DNA of 64,000 bases, from positions 1 through 64,000 of the forward strand of contig VIEA01000002.1 in assembly GCA_008087055.1 (NCBI GenBank), in the 5' to 3' direction. Position 1 is the first letter of the stretch, and each line of letters opens with the position of its first letter. Positions 46,053 through 53,478 of this stretch are shown here, in pieces. The translations under genes and the position numbers were made by a program. Origin of the DNA: Gammaproteobacteria bacterium LSUCC0096 (GTDB taxonomy: Bacteria > Pseudomonadota > Gammaproteobacteria > Pseudomonadales > Litorivicinaceae). The notes beneath the pieces are model-generated. The model searched no databases and was not told where the DNA came from. It saw only the letters and a program-made list of their open reading frames with translations.

Positions 46053-46126
46053 GGGTGGAATCCTTATTGTTATCTCGTTGTTCGAAACCACAGGCTTATG
46101 TTGCAAGCCTATCTCAAAACCGAATA

Positions 46127-46136
46127 ATATGCATAT
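46127..46136. promoter_or_regulatory. Palindrome in the divergent promoter region
   Basis: ATATGCATAT is a perfect 10-base palindrome 3 bases upstream of a second, longer palindrome. It may be a low-affinity half of a regulator-binding region or simply an AT-rich promoter element. Confidence 0.35.
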
Positions 46137-46138
46137 CG

Positions 46139-46156
46139 TATTTTGTATGCAAAATA
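46139..46156. promoter_or_regulatory. Probable GntR/FCD operator
   Basis: TATTTTGTATGCAAAATA is an 18-base palindrome with one central mismatch pair, with the core TTGTATGCAA. FCD-type GntR regulators commonly bind TTGTATACAA-like sites. It is 20 bases upstream of the dehydrogenase start in the 123-base gap shared with the aminotransferase operon, and a FCD-type GntR gene lies just downstream. Autoregulation of the whole locus is the simplest reading. Confidence 0.6.
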
Positions 46157-46175
46157 AAAACTAAAAAGAAAAGCG

Positions 46176-49175
46176 ATGAACACACTCTCAATCCCGTCGG
46201 TGAATATGAACAGCTATCGATCACAACCACGACAGTTAGATGCTGGCGAGTCGCGCAAGCTTAAGCAGCGCATCGAAAGTGACACGCAATGCGAAGTCCT
46301 GTTTTCGCGGTTTGATCGTGGCCGTTATGCAACAGATGCAAGCCATTACCAGATTTTTCCTCTTGGAGTTGTCATTCCTAAAACAAGGAACGACTTACGC
46401 GTGCTTATTGAGATCGCAAGAGAATTTGGCATTTGTCTCACAGGCCGCGGCGGTGGAACAAGCCAAAACGGTCAAACCATTAATCAGTCCCTAGTCATCG
46501 ACTACTCAAAGTATCTGAATAATCTTGTTCATATCGACAAGGACAATCGTATTTGTCGCGTTGAGCCCGGAATCGTACTCGATCATCTCAATGCGAAACT
46601 AAAATCAACCGGCCTTTGGTATCCGGTCGATGTGTCCACTTCAAGTCGAGCAACCCTCGGTGGAATGACTGGGAACAATAGTTGTGGATCCCGAAGCATC
46701 CGATATGGAACGATGCGGGATAATGTGCAAAGCGTCCGCGCGCTTCTAGCCGACGGCTCTATCGCCCATTGGCACGAATTGTCAGCCGAGGATCAAAAAC
46801 TATCTGCAACCGATTTGGCAGCGCGGTCTGATTTGTTAAGTCGCCTTCTGTGCCTTGGCGCTACTCATAAAGATTTAATTGAATCGCGGCTTCCGCAACT
46901 CATGCGTCGTGTTGGCGGCTACAACATCGATGCTTTGATCCCAGACGGCAACGGTGGATCAGGGTGTTGGCCGGGTACAAGAAGTAATCCAGCGCATCTA
47001 TTCGTGGGTAGCGAAGGAACACTGGGACTGTTCGAAGAACTCGAACTTAAACTGTCGCCAACTCCAAAAAATAAAACCTTGGGGGTTTGTCACTTCCAAA
47101 CCTTCTATGCAGCCATGGATGCCGCGCAACACCTTGTGACATTAGGCCCATCGGCAGTCGAACTAGTTGACCGTACAATGATTGACCTGTCACGCGACAT
47201 CCCAATGTTTGCAAAGACTGTGAATCTGTTCGTGAAAGGAGAGCCTGACGCTCTTCTGCTAGTCGAATTTTCAGAAGAAGACCAACACGAAAACATCCGA
47301 CGTCTTGATCAGCTCGAACAGATGATGGCAGATCTTGGGCAACCAGATTCCGTTATCAGAGCGGAAGATCTGGCATTCCAAAAACAAATTTGGGAAGTCA
47401 GAAAACAAGGTCTTAACATCATGATGTCGATGCGCGGCGATGCCAAACCGATATCGATCGTTGAGGACTGCGCTGTAGAACTCAAAGACCTTGCCGAATA
47501 TACAAGACGCTTAACAGAAGTGTTTGAAAAGCATGGGACCAGCGGTTGCTGGTATGCACACGCATCTGTCGGAACATTGCATGTTCGCCCTGTTCTCAAC
47601 TTAAAACAGAAACTTGGTGCCGAAGCATTGCGGGCGGTAGCCGAAGAAGCATTTGAAATGGTCCGTGAATACAAAGGATCACATTCGGGCGAACACGGCG
47701 ATGGGATTGCTCGATCTGAGTTCCATAAAGACATGTTTGGCCAGGATATGGTGCATCTTTTTGAGCAGGTCAAACAGATGCTCGATCCCCAAGGAATCTT
47801 TAATCCTAACAAAATCGTCAATCCGCCAAAACATGATGACCGAACACTATTCCGCTTTGCCCCGGAGTATGAAGAGCGAGTTGCAATTCACGGCTCATTC
47901 AAGACTGGGTTCGACTGGTCTGGTTGGGGAAGTTTTAGTAGCGCAGTTGAGATGTGTAACAACAATGGCGCGTGTAGAAAAACTGATCCTGGAGTCATGT
48001 GCCCATCCTATCGAGTGACCAAAAATGAGAAAGATTTAGTCCGGGGTCGCGCAAATACGCTTCGCCTGGCCTTATCAGGCCAATTAGGACCCAATGCTGT
48101 GACATCTGAAGAGATGATGGAGACCATGAAACTCTGCGTAGGCTGTAAAGCCTGCCAGAACGAATGTCCGACCAGCGTGGATATGGCCAAGATGAAAACT
48201 GAGGTCCTTTATCAACGCAGTAAACGTTTTGGTATTGGTCTCCGCGAGAAACTTATCGCTTACATGCCCCACTACTCGCCATGGCTGAAACAAGTGCCTT
48301 GGCTAGCCAATCTCAGAGATCAAATTCCAGGCCTTCCTTGGCTCACAGAGAAGGCTTTGGGTTTAGCAAAGGATCGACAACTCCCGGTATGGGATAAAGC
48401 CTATCGAGCGCCCGCTATCGAGCCCCAAACTGACAAGCCCCCAGTCATTTTATTCGGCGATACCTTCAACAGGTCCTTCGAAACTAAGAACCTTTACGCA
48501 GCCCGCGAAGTACTCGAATCGATGGGATATGAGGTCATCGAACCTAAACCTGATAATCGATCTGTTTGTTGTGGCCGAACGTTTCTTGCTGCTGGTCTTG
48601 TTGACCAAGCAAAAAAAGAAGCTGCACGCTTTGTGGAAACAGTTATGCCTTGGGTTCGACAAGGCATCCCTGTGGTCGGACTTGAACCCTCTTGTCTTTT
48701 AACTTTGCGTGACGAGTTTCAGGTCTTGCTCCCAGGTGACGATGCGAAGCAACTTGCAGAGCATGCATTTTTATTTGAGGAATTTATTGAAAAAGAGCTC
48801 AGTGCTGAAAGGTCGCACTTAGATCTTATCGAAGCCCAGTGCTCAGAAGTTTTGGTGCATGGACATTGTCACCAAAAAGCTGCACGCGCAATGGGGCCGG
48901 TGGAAGCGCTTCTCAAGCGTATTCCAAACCTCAAAGTCTCGATCATTGAGACCTCTTGCTGCGGGATGGCTGGACACTTCGGTTATCAAAAGGAAACTCT
49001 GAAAGAGTCATTAGCGATGGCGGAACTTAATTTACTACCTGCCGTTCGCGAGGCCAGTCCAACAGCACGGATTGTTGCTGATGGTACAAGCTGTCGACAT
49101 CAGATTGCTGACAACACATCTCGTCAGGCAGAGCATGTCGCGGTACTCTTAGCGGACCATCTAAGGAAGGATTAG
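46176..49175 (+). CDS. FAD-linked oxidase / Fe-S dehydrogenase fusion (YdiJ-like)
   Basis: 999 residues. The N-terminal half is a PCMH-type FAD domain (CLTGRGGGTSQNGQTIN, DVSTSSRATLGGMTGNNSCGSRSIRYG) plus a FAD-oxidase C-terminal domain (HSGEHGDGIARSEFH). The second half holds Fe-S motifs (NNNGACRKTDPGVMCPSYR; CVGCKACQNECP) and CCG-type motifs (VCCGRTF; SCCGMAGHFGY). The arrangement and length match E. coli YdiJ (1018 residues), a D-2-hydroxyglutarate dehydrogenase; relatives oxidise D-lactate or glycolate. It likely feeds electrons to the respiratory chain. The gntR gene starts 4 bases after its stop. Substrate here is an inference. Confidence 0.88.
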   Translation: MNTLSIPSVNMNSYRSQPRQLDAGESRKLKQRIESDTQCEVLFSRFDRGRYATDASHYQIFPLGVVIPKTRNDLRVLIEIAREFGICLTGRGGGTSQNGQTINQSLVIDYSKYLNNLVHIDKDNRICRVEPGIVLDHLNAKLKSTGLWYPVDVSTSSRATLGGMTGNNSCGSRSIRYGTMRDNVQSVRALLADGSIAHWHELSAEDQKLSATDLAARSDLLSRLLCLGATHKDLIESRLPQLMRRVGGYNIDALIPDGNGGSGCWPGTRSNPAHLFVGSEGTLGLFEELELKLSPTPKNKTLGVCHFQTFYAAMDAAQHLVTLGPSAVELVDRTMIDLSRDIPMFAKTVNLFVKGEPDALLLVEFSEEDQHENIRRLDQLEQMMADLGQPDSVIRAEDLAFQKQIWEVRKQGLNIMMSMRGDAKPISIVEDCAVELKDLAEYTRRLTEVFEKHGTSGCWYAHASVGTLHVRPVLNLKQKLGAEALRAVAEEAFEMVREYKGSHSGEHGDGIARSEFHKDMFGQDMVHLFEQVKQMLDPQGIFNPNKIVNPPKHDDRTLFRFAPEYEERVAIHGSFKTGFDWSGWGSFSSAVEMCNNNGACRKTDPGVMCPSYRVTKNEKDLVRGRANTLRLALSGQLGPNAVTSEEMMETMKLCVGCKACQNECPTSVDMAKMKTEVLYQRSKRFGIGLREKLIAYMPHYSPWLKQVPWLANLRDQIPGLPWLTEKALGLAKDRQLPVWDKAYRAPAIEPQTDKPPVILFGDTFNRSFETKNLYAAREVLESMGYEVIEPKPDNRSVCCGRTFLAAGLVDQAKKEAARFVETVMPWVRQGIPVVGLEPSCLLTLRDEFQVLLPGDDAKQLAEHAFLFEEFIEKELSAERSHLDLIEAQCSEVLVHGHCHQKAARAMGPVEALLKRIPNLKVSIIETSCCGMAGHFGYQKETLKESLAMAELNLLPAVREASPTARIVADGTSCRHQIADNTSRQAEHVAVLLADHLRKD

Positions 49176-49179
49176 TCCG

Positions 49180-49842
49180 TTGAATTCGAGTGTCATTGTC
49201 AGAGCACCCTTACACGTTCAAGTCGCAGAGCGGCTTCGCTTATTAATAGACTCAGGTGAATTAGCACCCGGTACTCGCCTCAATGAAATCGAGCTCTGCA
49301 ATACGATGGGTGTAAGCCGCACACCGCTGCGTGAAGCAATCCGCTCACTAGCCACCGAGGGACTCATTGAGCTCCAACCAAACCGCGGAGCTATCGTGAG
49401 CATCGTCAGCCAAGAAGATGTCACTGAGATCCTTCCAATCATGGCATCACTCGAAGGCTTAGGTGGTCGATTGGCTGCAATGCACATGGATCAAAGCAAG
49501 ATCGCGCAAGTTCGAAAAATCCATAACCAAATGATCTCTCATTACAAAAATAATGAGGTAGCCGAATATTTTGAAACAAATCGCCTCATCCACGAATTAA
49601 TTACCGAAGGAAGTGGTAACCAAACGCTTGTGGAGACGATTAACAGCCTATCTGCAAAAGTGCGGCGCGCTCGATTTACAGCGCAAATGACAAAAGAAAG
49701 CTGGGCTACGGCTGTCTCTGAGCATGAGGAAATGATTGCAGCGCTTGAAGCCCAAGACCCAGATCGCCTCGAGGCCATTCTTGTTCAACACGTTGAGACG
49801 AAACGAGCCACAATTCTCGGGTCGATAGAACAAAACCAATAA
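49180..49842 (+). CDS. GntR-family transcriptional regulator (FCD subfamily)
   Basis: 220 residues from TTG 49180, preceded by AAGGA. The N-terminal winged helix (LHVQVAERLRLLIDSGELAPGTRLNEIELCNTMGVSRTPLREAIRSL over about residues 11-57) and PNRGAIVSIVSQEDV are typical of GntR. The C-terminal helical FCD domain contains the Asp/His-type ligand region (NRLIHELITEGSGNQTL, SEHEEMIAAL). It probably senses an organic acid. It forms an operon with the YdiJ-like gene, and its likely operator is at 46139-46156. It converges on yjbQ. Confidence 0.93.
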   Translation: MNSSVIVRAPLHVQVAERLRLLIDSGELAPGTRLNEIELCNTMGVSRTPLREAIRSLATEGLIELQPNRGAIVSIVSQEDVTEILPIMASLEGLGGRLAAMHMDQSKIAQVRKIHNQMISHYKNNEVAEYFETNRLIHELITEGSGNQTLVETINSLSAKVRRARFTAQMTKESWATAVSEHEEMIAALEAQDPDRLEAILVQHVETKRATILGSIEQNQ

Positions 49843-49845
49843 ATG

Positions 49846-50262
49846 TTATCCAACTAAATGAACTTGCACATTACGACTTGCACCTCGAGTTCGGTGCTCC
49901 AACAAGAAAATGCCCTGCCATGTTCCAAGCACCAACCGAGAATTGCGAACACTTAATGTCAAGTGAGTTTGAGTCAACGCCGTCTTTAGATGTGCAGGCA
50001 TGTCATCAAGTCCCTCGAGGTCATGCTCATATCGGCCAACCTCCATTGGTGCGATAGCGTCCAAAAATCGAACGATGTCGCGCTGCACGTCCGGAGATGC
50101 ATTTTCCTGTATGAGTAATGAAGCCGATGTATGCAAAACCGAAAGCTGGCACAACCCATTAGATAACCCACAGTCCGCTACAAATTGTTCAACTTCTCGA
50201 GTAATTGAATGCACTGCAACTCCATCTGTTTGAACAATCAAATCTTGAAAATATTGTTTCAC
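49846..50262 (-). CDS. yjbQ: YjbQ family protein
   Basis: 138 residues, the same length as E. coli YjbQ. LSVLHTSASLLIQENASPDVQRDIVRFLDAIAP is spread over 50035-50135 and, with GTWQGIFLLEHR near the end, is diagnostic for UPF0047. Members show weak thiamine-phosphate synthase activity, but the physiological role is unsettled. A conserved His/Glu/Asp cluster in HTSAS and ENASPD may form the active site. It is a single gene, probably not functionally linked to the catabolic locus it converges on. Confidence 0.92.
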   Translation of the reverse strand: MKQYFQDLIVQTDGVAVHSITREVEQFVADCGLSNGLCQLSVLHTSASLLIQENASPDVQRDIVRFLDAIAPMEVGRYEHDLEGLDDMPAHLKTALTQTHLTLSVRNSRLVLGTWQGIFLLEHRTRGASRNVQVHLVG

Positions 50263-50295
50263 CAGAAACCCTTATCAATGTTGCTTCACTAGATG

Positions 50296-50323
50296 TAGTA
50301 GTTGAATATCACTCAAACTACTA
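50296..50323. repeat. Inverted repeat upstream of a small membrane-protein gene
   Basis: TAGTAGTTGA and TCAAACTACTA form a near-perfect inverted repeat with a 7-base spacer and one unpaired base. It sits between yjbQ and the gene at 50362, near an AT-rich stretch, and could be an operator or a small hairpin. Beyond this I see only AT-rich sequence in the 99-base gap. Confidence 0.45.
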
Positions 50324-50361
50324 TATATTGTTACTAGTTGTGTCAGTAATGGGAGAGGGGA

Positions 50362-50691
50362 ATGGTTGTTATTTCATCACTACTCGCTCTAGCCTTCGGA
50401 CTCAGTCTAGGACTCTTATTTGACAGCGTTCTGGTGTTAGTCGCGATCTCTTTACTTATCCCCTGCCTTTTTTGGGCATTCAAAGTTTTCAACCAGTCCA
50501 ATCACCACTCAGAAGCAATACACACCTCGAGCTTGCCCATGTCGATTTTTAAAAGTGAATTTGATGCCATGGAATTCACAGATGATCGTGAACGCTCTAG
50601 CAGAAAAAGAACAGTATCCACTGCCATGAGTTACATTGTGGGAGTATTCATAGGCGGAATCATCGCGCCCATCGTTTCAGCCAATTTATAA
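50362..50691 (+). CDS. Small membrane protein of unknown function
   Basis: 109 residues. Two hydrophobic segments occur: residues about 3-42 (long enough for one hairpin or two short helices) and about 88-106 at the C-terminus (MSYIVGVFIGGIIAPIVSA). A charged soluble loop with Asp/Glu and Arg/Lys clusters (SEFDAMEFTDDRERSSRKR) lies between them. AGAGGGG precedes the ATG. I do not recognise the family. It is flanked by convergent accessory genes and lies at the left edge of the accessory block. Confidence 0.65.
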   Translation: MVVISSLLALAFGLSLGLLFDSVLVLVAISLLIPCLFWAFKVFNQSNHHSEAIHTSSLPMSIFKSEFDAMEFTDDRERSSRKRTVSTAMSYIVGVFIGGIIAPIVSANL

Positions 50692-51162
50692 CGTAACCGA
50701 GGGAACCGGGAAACTACCGACCTCTGTTACTGCGCAACAATGATCAATTGATACTTCTTCAAACGTAACCCACCATTTGAACGGGTCATCTCCGACACTC
50801 ATCCCGTATTCACTCACTTCTTTCATCGCAGCAAAACGCTTTTTATCAGATACGGCCATTTCCATTATGGATGGCCAACTGAAAGCGCGTATTTCTTTTG
50901 GATCAAAGCTATATCGGACTTTCGACACCTCCGGATTACCGATCGAATAACAAAATTCCTGCTCCGTAAACCAAACATAACGCCCGCGCGCTTTGTATTC
51001 CTTCTTTGTCGACCGCCATTGAAAACTTAACTCGGACGCTCGTGGCTGGTTTAAGTGGAGCCCGGCTTCTATGAAATATTCGAGACGACACCCCTCCAGC
51101 CCTATAAAACCAGAGGAGTCGATCTCTTTTCGAATCGGGCTGTGAGTGAAGTGGTAGATCAT
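50686..51162 (-). CDS. Unknown protein with possible ADP-ribosyltransferase-like N-terminus
   Basis: 158 residues, no signal peptide. It opens MIYHFTHSPIRKEIDSSGFIGLEG and later has GRYVWFTEQEF, then VRYSFDPKEIRAFSW and FKWWVTFEEVSI. The order YHFT...G, VWFT and WWVTFEE resembles small bacterial proteins whose start looks like DarT-type ADP-ribosyltransferases (an IYHFTH-like start). No catalytic residue can be proved by eye, so function is open. Its ATG overlaps the stop of the upstream regulator (TAATG), which strongly suggests translational coupling and a functional pair. Confidence 0.6.
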   Translation of the reverse strand: MIYHFTHSPIRKEIDSSGFIGLEGCRLEYFIEAGLHLNQPRASELSFQWRSTKKEYKARGRYVWFTEQEFCYSIGNPEVSKVRYSFDPKEIRAFSWPSIMEMAVSDKKRFAAMKEVSEYGMSVGDDPFKWWVTFEEVSIDHCCAVTEVGSFPVPSVTL

Positions 51163-51479
51163 TAAATTTCTTGTTTAAGCGTATCGATTTCGCTCTTAAG
51201 GCTCTGTATGTCCTGCTCACACTCTTCAATACGGAGTTTCGCTAGCTGCTTACGCTGCTCTTTACCTGTCGAGGTTAAATGATAAGTCTGACCGCGCTTG
51301 CCTTTGGATGTCGTAACAACATTGGTTTCAAGGATGCCAGCTCCAACAAGTGCGCGAATTGTTTGGTTTGCTGTTCCCAAACTCACGTCAACTTGCTCTG
51401 CTAACTCACGCTGCGAGATCTCTTCTGCTTTTTCAATGACTCGCAAAAGATTCAATGCGCGTTCAGTCGATAAACCCAT
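51162..51479 (-). CDS. Small winged-helix regulator (MarR/EPS-associated type)
   Basis: 105 residues from ATG 51479 (AGAGG 7 bases upstream; a longer frame to 51551 lacks a good site). LLRVIEKAEEISQRELAEQVDVSLGTANQTIRALV forms a helix-turn-helix over about residues 10-45, followed by a wing (TTSKGKRGQTYHLTSTGKEQ). The C-terminal 30 residues (LRIEECEQDIQSLKSEIDTLKQEI) look like a coiled coil for dimerisation. It resembles the small MarR-like regulators often annotated as EPS-associated, although no polysaccharide genes are nearby. It is coupled to the unknown gene downstream and diverges from a membrane-protein gene. Confidence 0.75.
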   Translation of the reverse strand: MGLSTERALNLLRVIEKAEEISQRELAEQVDVSLGTANQTIRALVGAGILETNVVTTSKGKRGQTYHLTSTGKEQRKQLAKLRIEECEQDIQSLKSEIDTLKQEI

Positions 51480-51502
51480 TTCGATGCCTCTTAGAAAAAC
51501 AA

Positions 51503-51527
51503 TGTATACAAAATATTGGTTGCAACC
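51503..51527. promoter_or_regulatory. Two palindromes in the regulator's divergent promoter
   Basis: TGTATACA (51503-51510) and GGTTGCAACC (51518-51527) are both perfect palindromes in the 100-base gap between the winged-helix gene and the membrane-protein gene. Either could be the regulator's operator. An alternative ATG for the membrane protein overlaps the first one. Confidence 0.45.
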
Positions 51528-51579
51528 CGCGATTTTAAAGGGCACTTTCAAAAAACAAAACGCGCCCGCTTTTCACTGG

Positions 51580-52185
51580 ATGAACATTGTGCTTCTTAGA
51601 ATACTCGATAACCGTAAAAAACTCACTTTTACGCTATTAATCAGCCTTTTATTGGCGTTTGAGGTACAAAGGCACGTTATTTTCCCTATTGAGAGCTTGC
51701 TGAATTTTGAGATCACTAAGCATGCAAGCATGGTGTATTTGCCAGCAGGCGTGATCTTTTTATCGTTTTATCTTTTGCGTTGGTGGTTTTTGCCGGTGAT
51801 ATTAATCGGTCGGACATGGATTTCAGTACAGCTGACCGGCACTGAACTTTTGTTCGATGCGATAGTATTTAGTTTCATCGTGTCATTGCTCTATCCGCTA
51901 TGGTTGCACCTTCTCAACAGAGCAAAATGGGATGTTTTCGGGGACGTCGACCAAAATCAACTAACTGTTACTGGAGCCATGATATTCGCACTGCTTATTT
52001 CGTTCACAACTGGCATTTTCTCGGCCATTCAACAAACCCTTTCCGGGGCTGTACCAGCTGATCAAGCGCTTCATTACACCGTGCACTTCGTTATCGGAGA
52101 TACGCTTGGAACAGGAGTTGTAATTTTCATCTTCTACAGGCTGCTTCAGTGGAATATCCGTTTACGCAATTCTCGAACGAGCTGA
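51580..52185 (+). CDS. Integral membrane protein, MASE1-like
   Basis: 201 residues from ATG 51580; an in-frame ATG at 51502 would add 26 residues. Neither has a strong ribosome-binding site. Six or so hydrophobic segments span nearly the whole protein. The segments HASMVYLPAGVIFLSFYLLRWW and HFVIGDTLGTGVVIFIFYRL recall the MASE1 sensor domain (P.G......R.W and W.GD.LG). There is no attached GGDEF, EAL or kinase domain, so it may be an orphan sensor or a transporter-like protein. Assignment is tentative. Confidence 0.55.
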   Translation: MNIVLLRILDNRKKLTFTLLISLLLAFEVQRHVIFPIESLLNFEITKHASMVYLPAGVIFLSFYLLRWWFLPVILIGRTWISVQLTGTELLFDAIVFSFIVSLLYPLWLHLLNRAKWDVFGDVDQNQLTVTGAMIFALLISFTTGIFSAIQQTLSGAVPADQALHYTVHFVIGDTLGTGVVIFIFYRLLQWNIRLRNSRTS

Positions 52186-52204
52186 ATTCCAGAAGAATCA
52201 AAGG

Positions 52205-52603
52205 CTAATCTTGGCAAAATAGTTGTCTAATCTTTTTCAAATCCCCGCCCATACTGTGAAACAGATCAGCTAATTTTGCCGATTGGGTATACCCGCCCTC
52301 TGGATTGATTTGGAACCATCCAAATACAGTGCTGTTTTCATCCATTATGATCGGACCCTGGGTCGATCCAGACCATGGGCTTTTTGGTGATTCAGGATTT
52401 CCGTAATCGCCCGACTGATTCCAAATACTTTTGGAGGCTTTCAGGCTTCCATAGTGGCCTTCAAAATTGCAAACGGAATCCGGAGCCGTCGATACACAAT
52501 CTAAACATCCGAGAAAAACATCGTCTGAATATATTAAAAGTCGTCCAGATGCGGGAGTTGATAGCAACACCGTAACAATTGAGAGTAATGCAGTTAACTT
52601 CAT
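52205..52603 (-). CDS. Small secreted protein with SxSxW-type repeats
   Basis: 132 residues from ATG 52603 (GGGAGG 8 bases upstream; an ATG two codons earlier is too close to it). A signal peptide (KLTALLSIVTVLLSTPASG) precedes RLLIYSDDVFLGCLDCV. Short repeated segments SIWNQSGDYGNPESPKSPW follow, then GPIIMDENSTVFGWFQINPEGG. The pattern of FLGCLxC plus IWNxxGxYG and SPW repeats occurs in small exported proteins of many bacteria, function unknown. Two close cysteines may form a disulfide. It converges on the MASE1-like gene. Confidence 0.7.
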   Translation of the reverse strand: MKLTALLSIVTVLLSTPASGRLLIYSDDVFLGCLDCVSTAPDSVCNFEGHYGSLKASKSIWNQSGDYGNPESPKSPWSGSTQGPIIMDENSTVFGWFQINPEGGYTQSAKLADLFHSMGGDLKKIRQLFCQD

Positions 52604-52713
52604 GTTCATGGCCTCCCCTCGCGATCAAACCTCAAACATCGATGGTCATTCAGTCGTCAAAATCTATTCTACTGTCACTCGATCGTCGAAGTTCCCAGGG
52701 TGAACTATCTGTC

Positions 52714-53148
52714 TTACTTGACTTCGTAGGTGACAAACGAACTTACACTTCCGTATTGATCGTATAGTGATCTTGCTGTCGTATTATCTTCTGCAGTCAT
52801 CCAACGAAGACACTCAAACCCATTGTTCTTACAAATAGAGATCAACGTTTCAATCATTATTCGACCGTAACCTTGATTTCGAAATTGGTTGGGAACAAAC
52901 AAGTCGTTTAAATACATCCTATGACTTGCTCGTAAAGGATTAGGATGAACTTGATAGTTCGCTAGTCCAACTAACTTGTCGTCGACCTCTACGACGAATC
53001 CATATTGAGGGTGTTCATCGTTCAGTATCCAACCGAAGGTCGTTTGTAGATCTGCTTCCGACACCTCGACACCGTAGAATTGCTTATATCCGGAGTAGAG
53101 AACTTTCCACTGATCATAGTCTGTCGGTTCAACTGGTCTGATATCCAA
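52714..53148 (-). CDS. GNAT-family N-acetyltransferase
   Basis: 144 residues. The acetyl-CoA-binding motif A is LNDLFVPNQFRNQGYGRIMIETL (53 to 70% through the protein), containing the QxxGxG pattern, followed by motif B-like NGFECLRWMTAEDNTTARSLYDQYG. It probably acetylates an amine or protein, substrate unknown. It starts at TTG 53148 with AAGGA 9 bases upstream and comes 2 bases after the small gene upstream, so the two are likely one transcript. Confidence 0.85.
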   Translation of the reverse strand: MDIRPVEPTDYDQWKVLYSGYKQFYGVEVSEADLQTTFGWILNDEHPQYGFVVEVDDKLVGLANYQVHPNPLRASHRMYLNDLFVPNQFRNQGYGRIMIETLISICKNNGFECLRWMTAEDNTTARSLYDQYGSVSSFVTYEVK

Positions 53149-53150
53149 AA

Positions 53151-53429
53151 CTAAGGTTCCTTGAGTGAATATACGACTACCGTTACTTTGGAGATTTTTC
53201 TCACAAAAGTCTCTCGGTATTTTTTCCGTTCTTTAAGTTTCTTTAAAGTCGTCCAAACCAACTTTGTACTAAACAAGTCCGTTCTAGAGGGTCGTATTCG
53301 ATTTGTATTCAAAAAGTCTCGTATTTGAACAGTCGAATAACCCCTTCGATCTAACTCTAAAATTAGATCAAATCGACTGTTGTATTCTTCACTAAATTGT
53401 TTCGAAGTGAAAAGTGGTGAATTGATCAT
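53151..53429 (-). CDS. Small basic protein with recombinase-like helix-turn-helix
   Basis: 92 residues from ATG 53429, rich in Lys and Arg. LILELDRRGYSTVQIRDFLNTNRI, then FSTKLVWTTLKKLKER, resembles the short DNA-binding region of serine recombinases (L...G.s...Ia..LN..gi...w....V...lk.r), but no catalytic domain is present. It may be a small DNA-binding protein or a remnant. The surrounding DNA (53150-53480) is visibly more AT-rich than the glmS gene, consistent with acquisition. The start has a weak ribosome-binding site. Confidence 0.5.
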   Translation of the reverse strand: MINSPLFTSKQFSEEYNSRFDLILELDRRGYSTVQIRDFLNTNRIRPSRTDLFSTKLVWTTLKKLKERKKYRETFVRKISKVTVVVYSLKEP

Positions 53430-53478
53430 CACCGTAAATTGAAAACAGTAGATGGTAGTGAAATTATTTTTTTTAAAT

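Noticed and set aside
51298-51579. N-terminal extension of the MASE1-like protein over the regulator gene
   Set aside because: It would overlap the winged-helix gene antisense and has no membrane or conserved features; internal starts at 51580 or 51502 are more reasonable.
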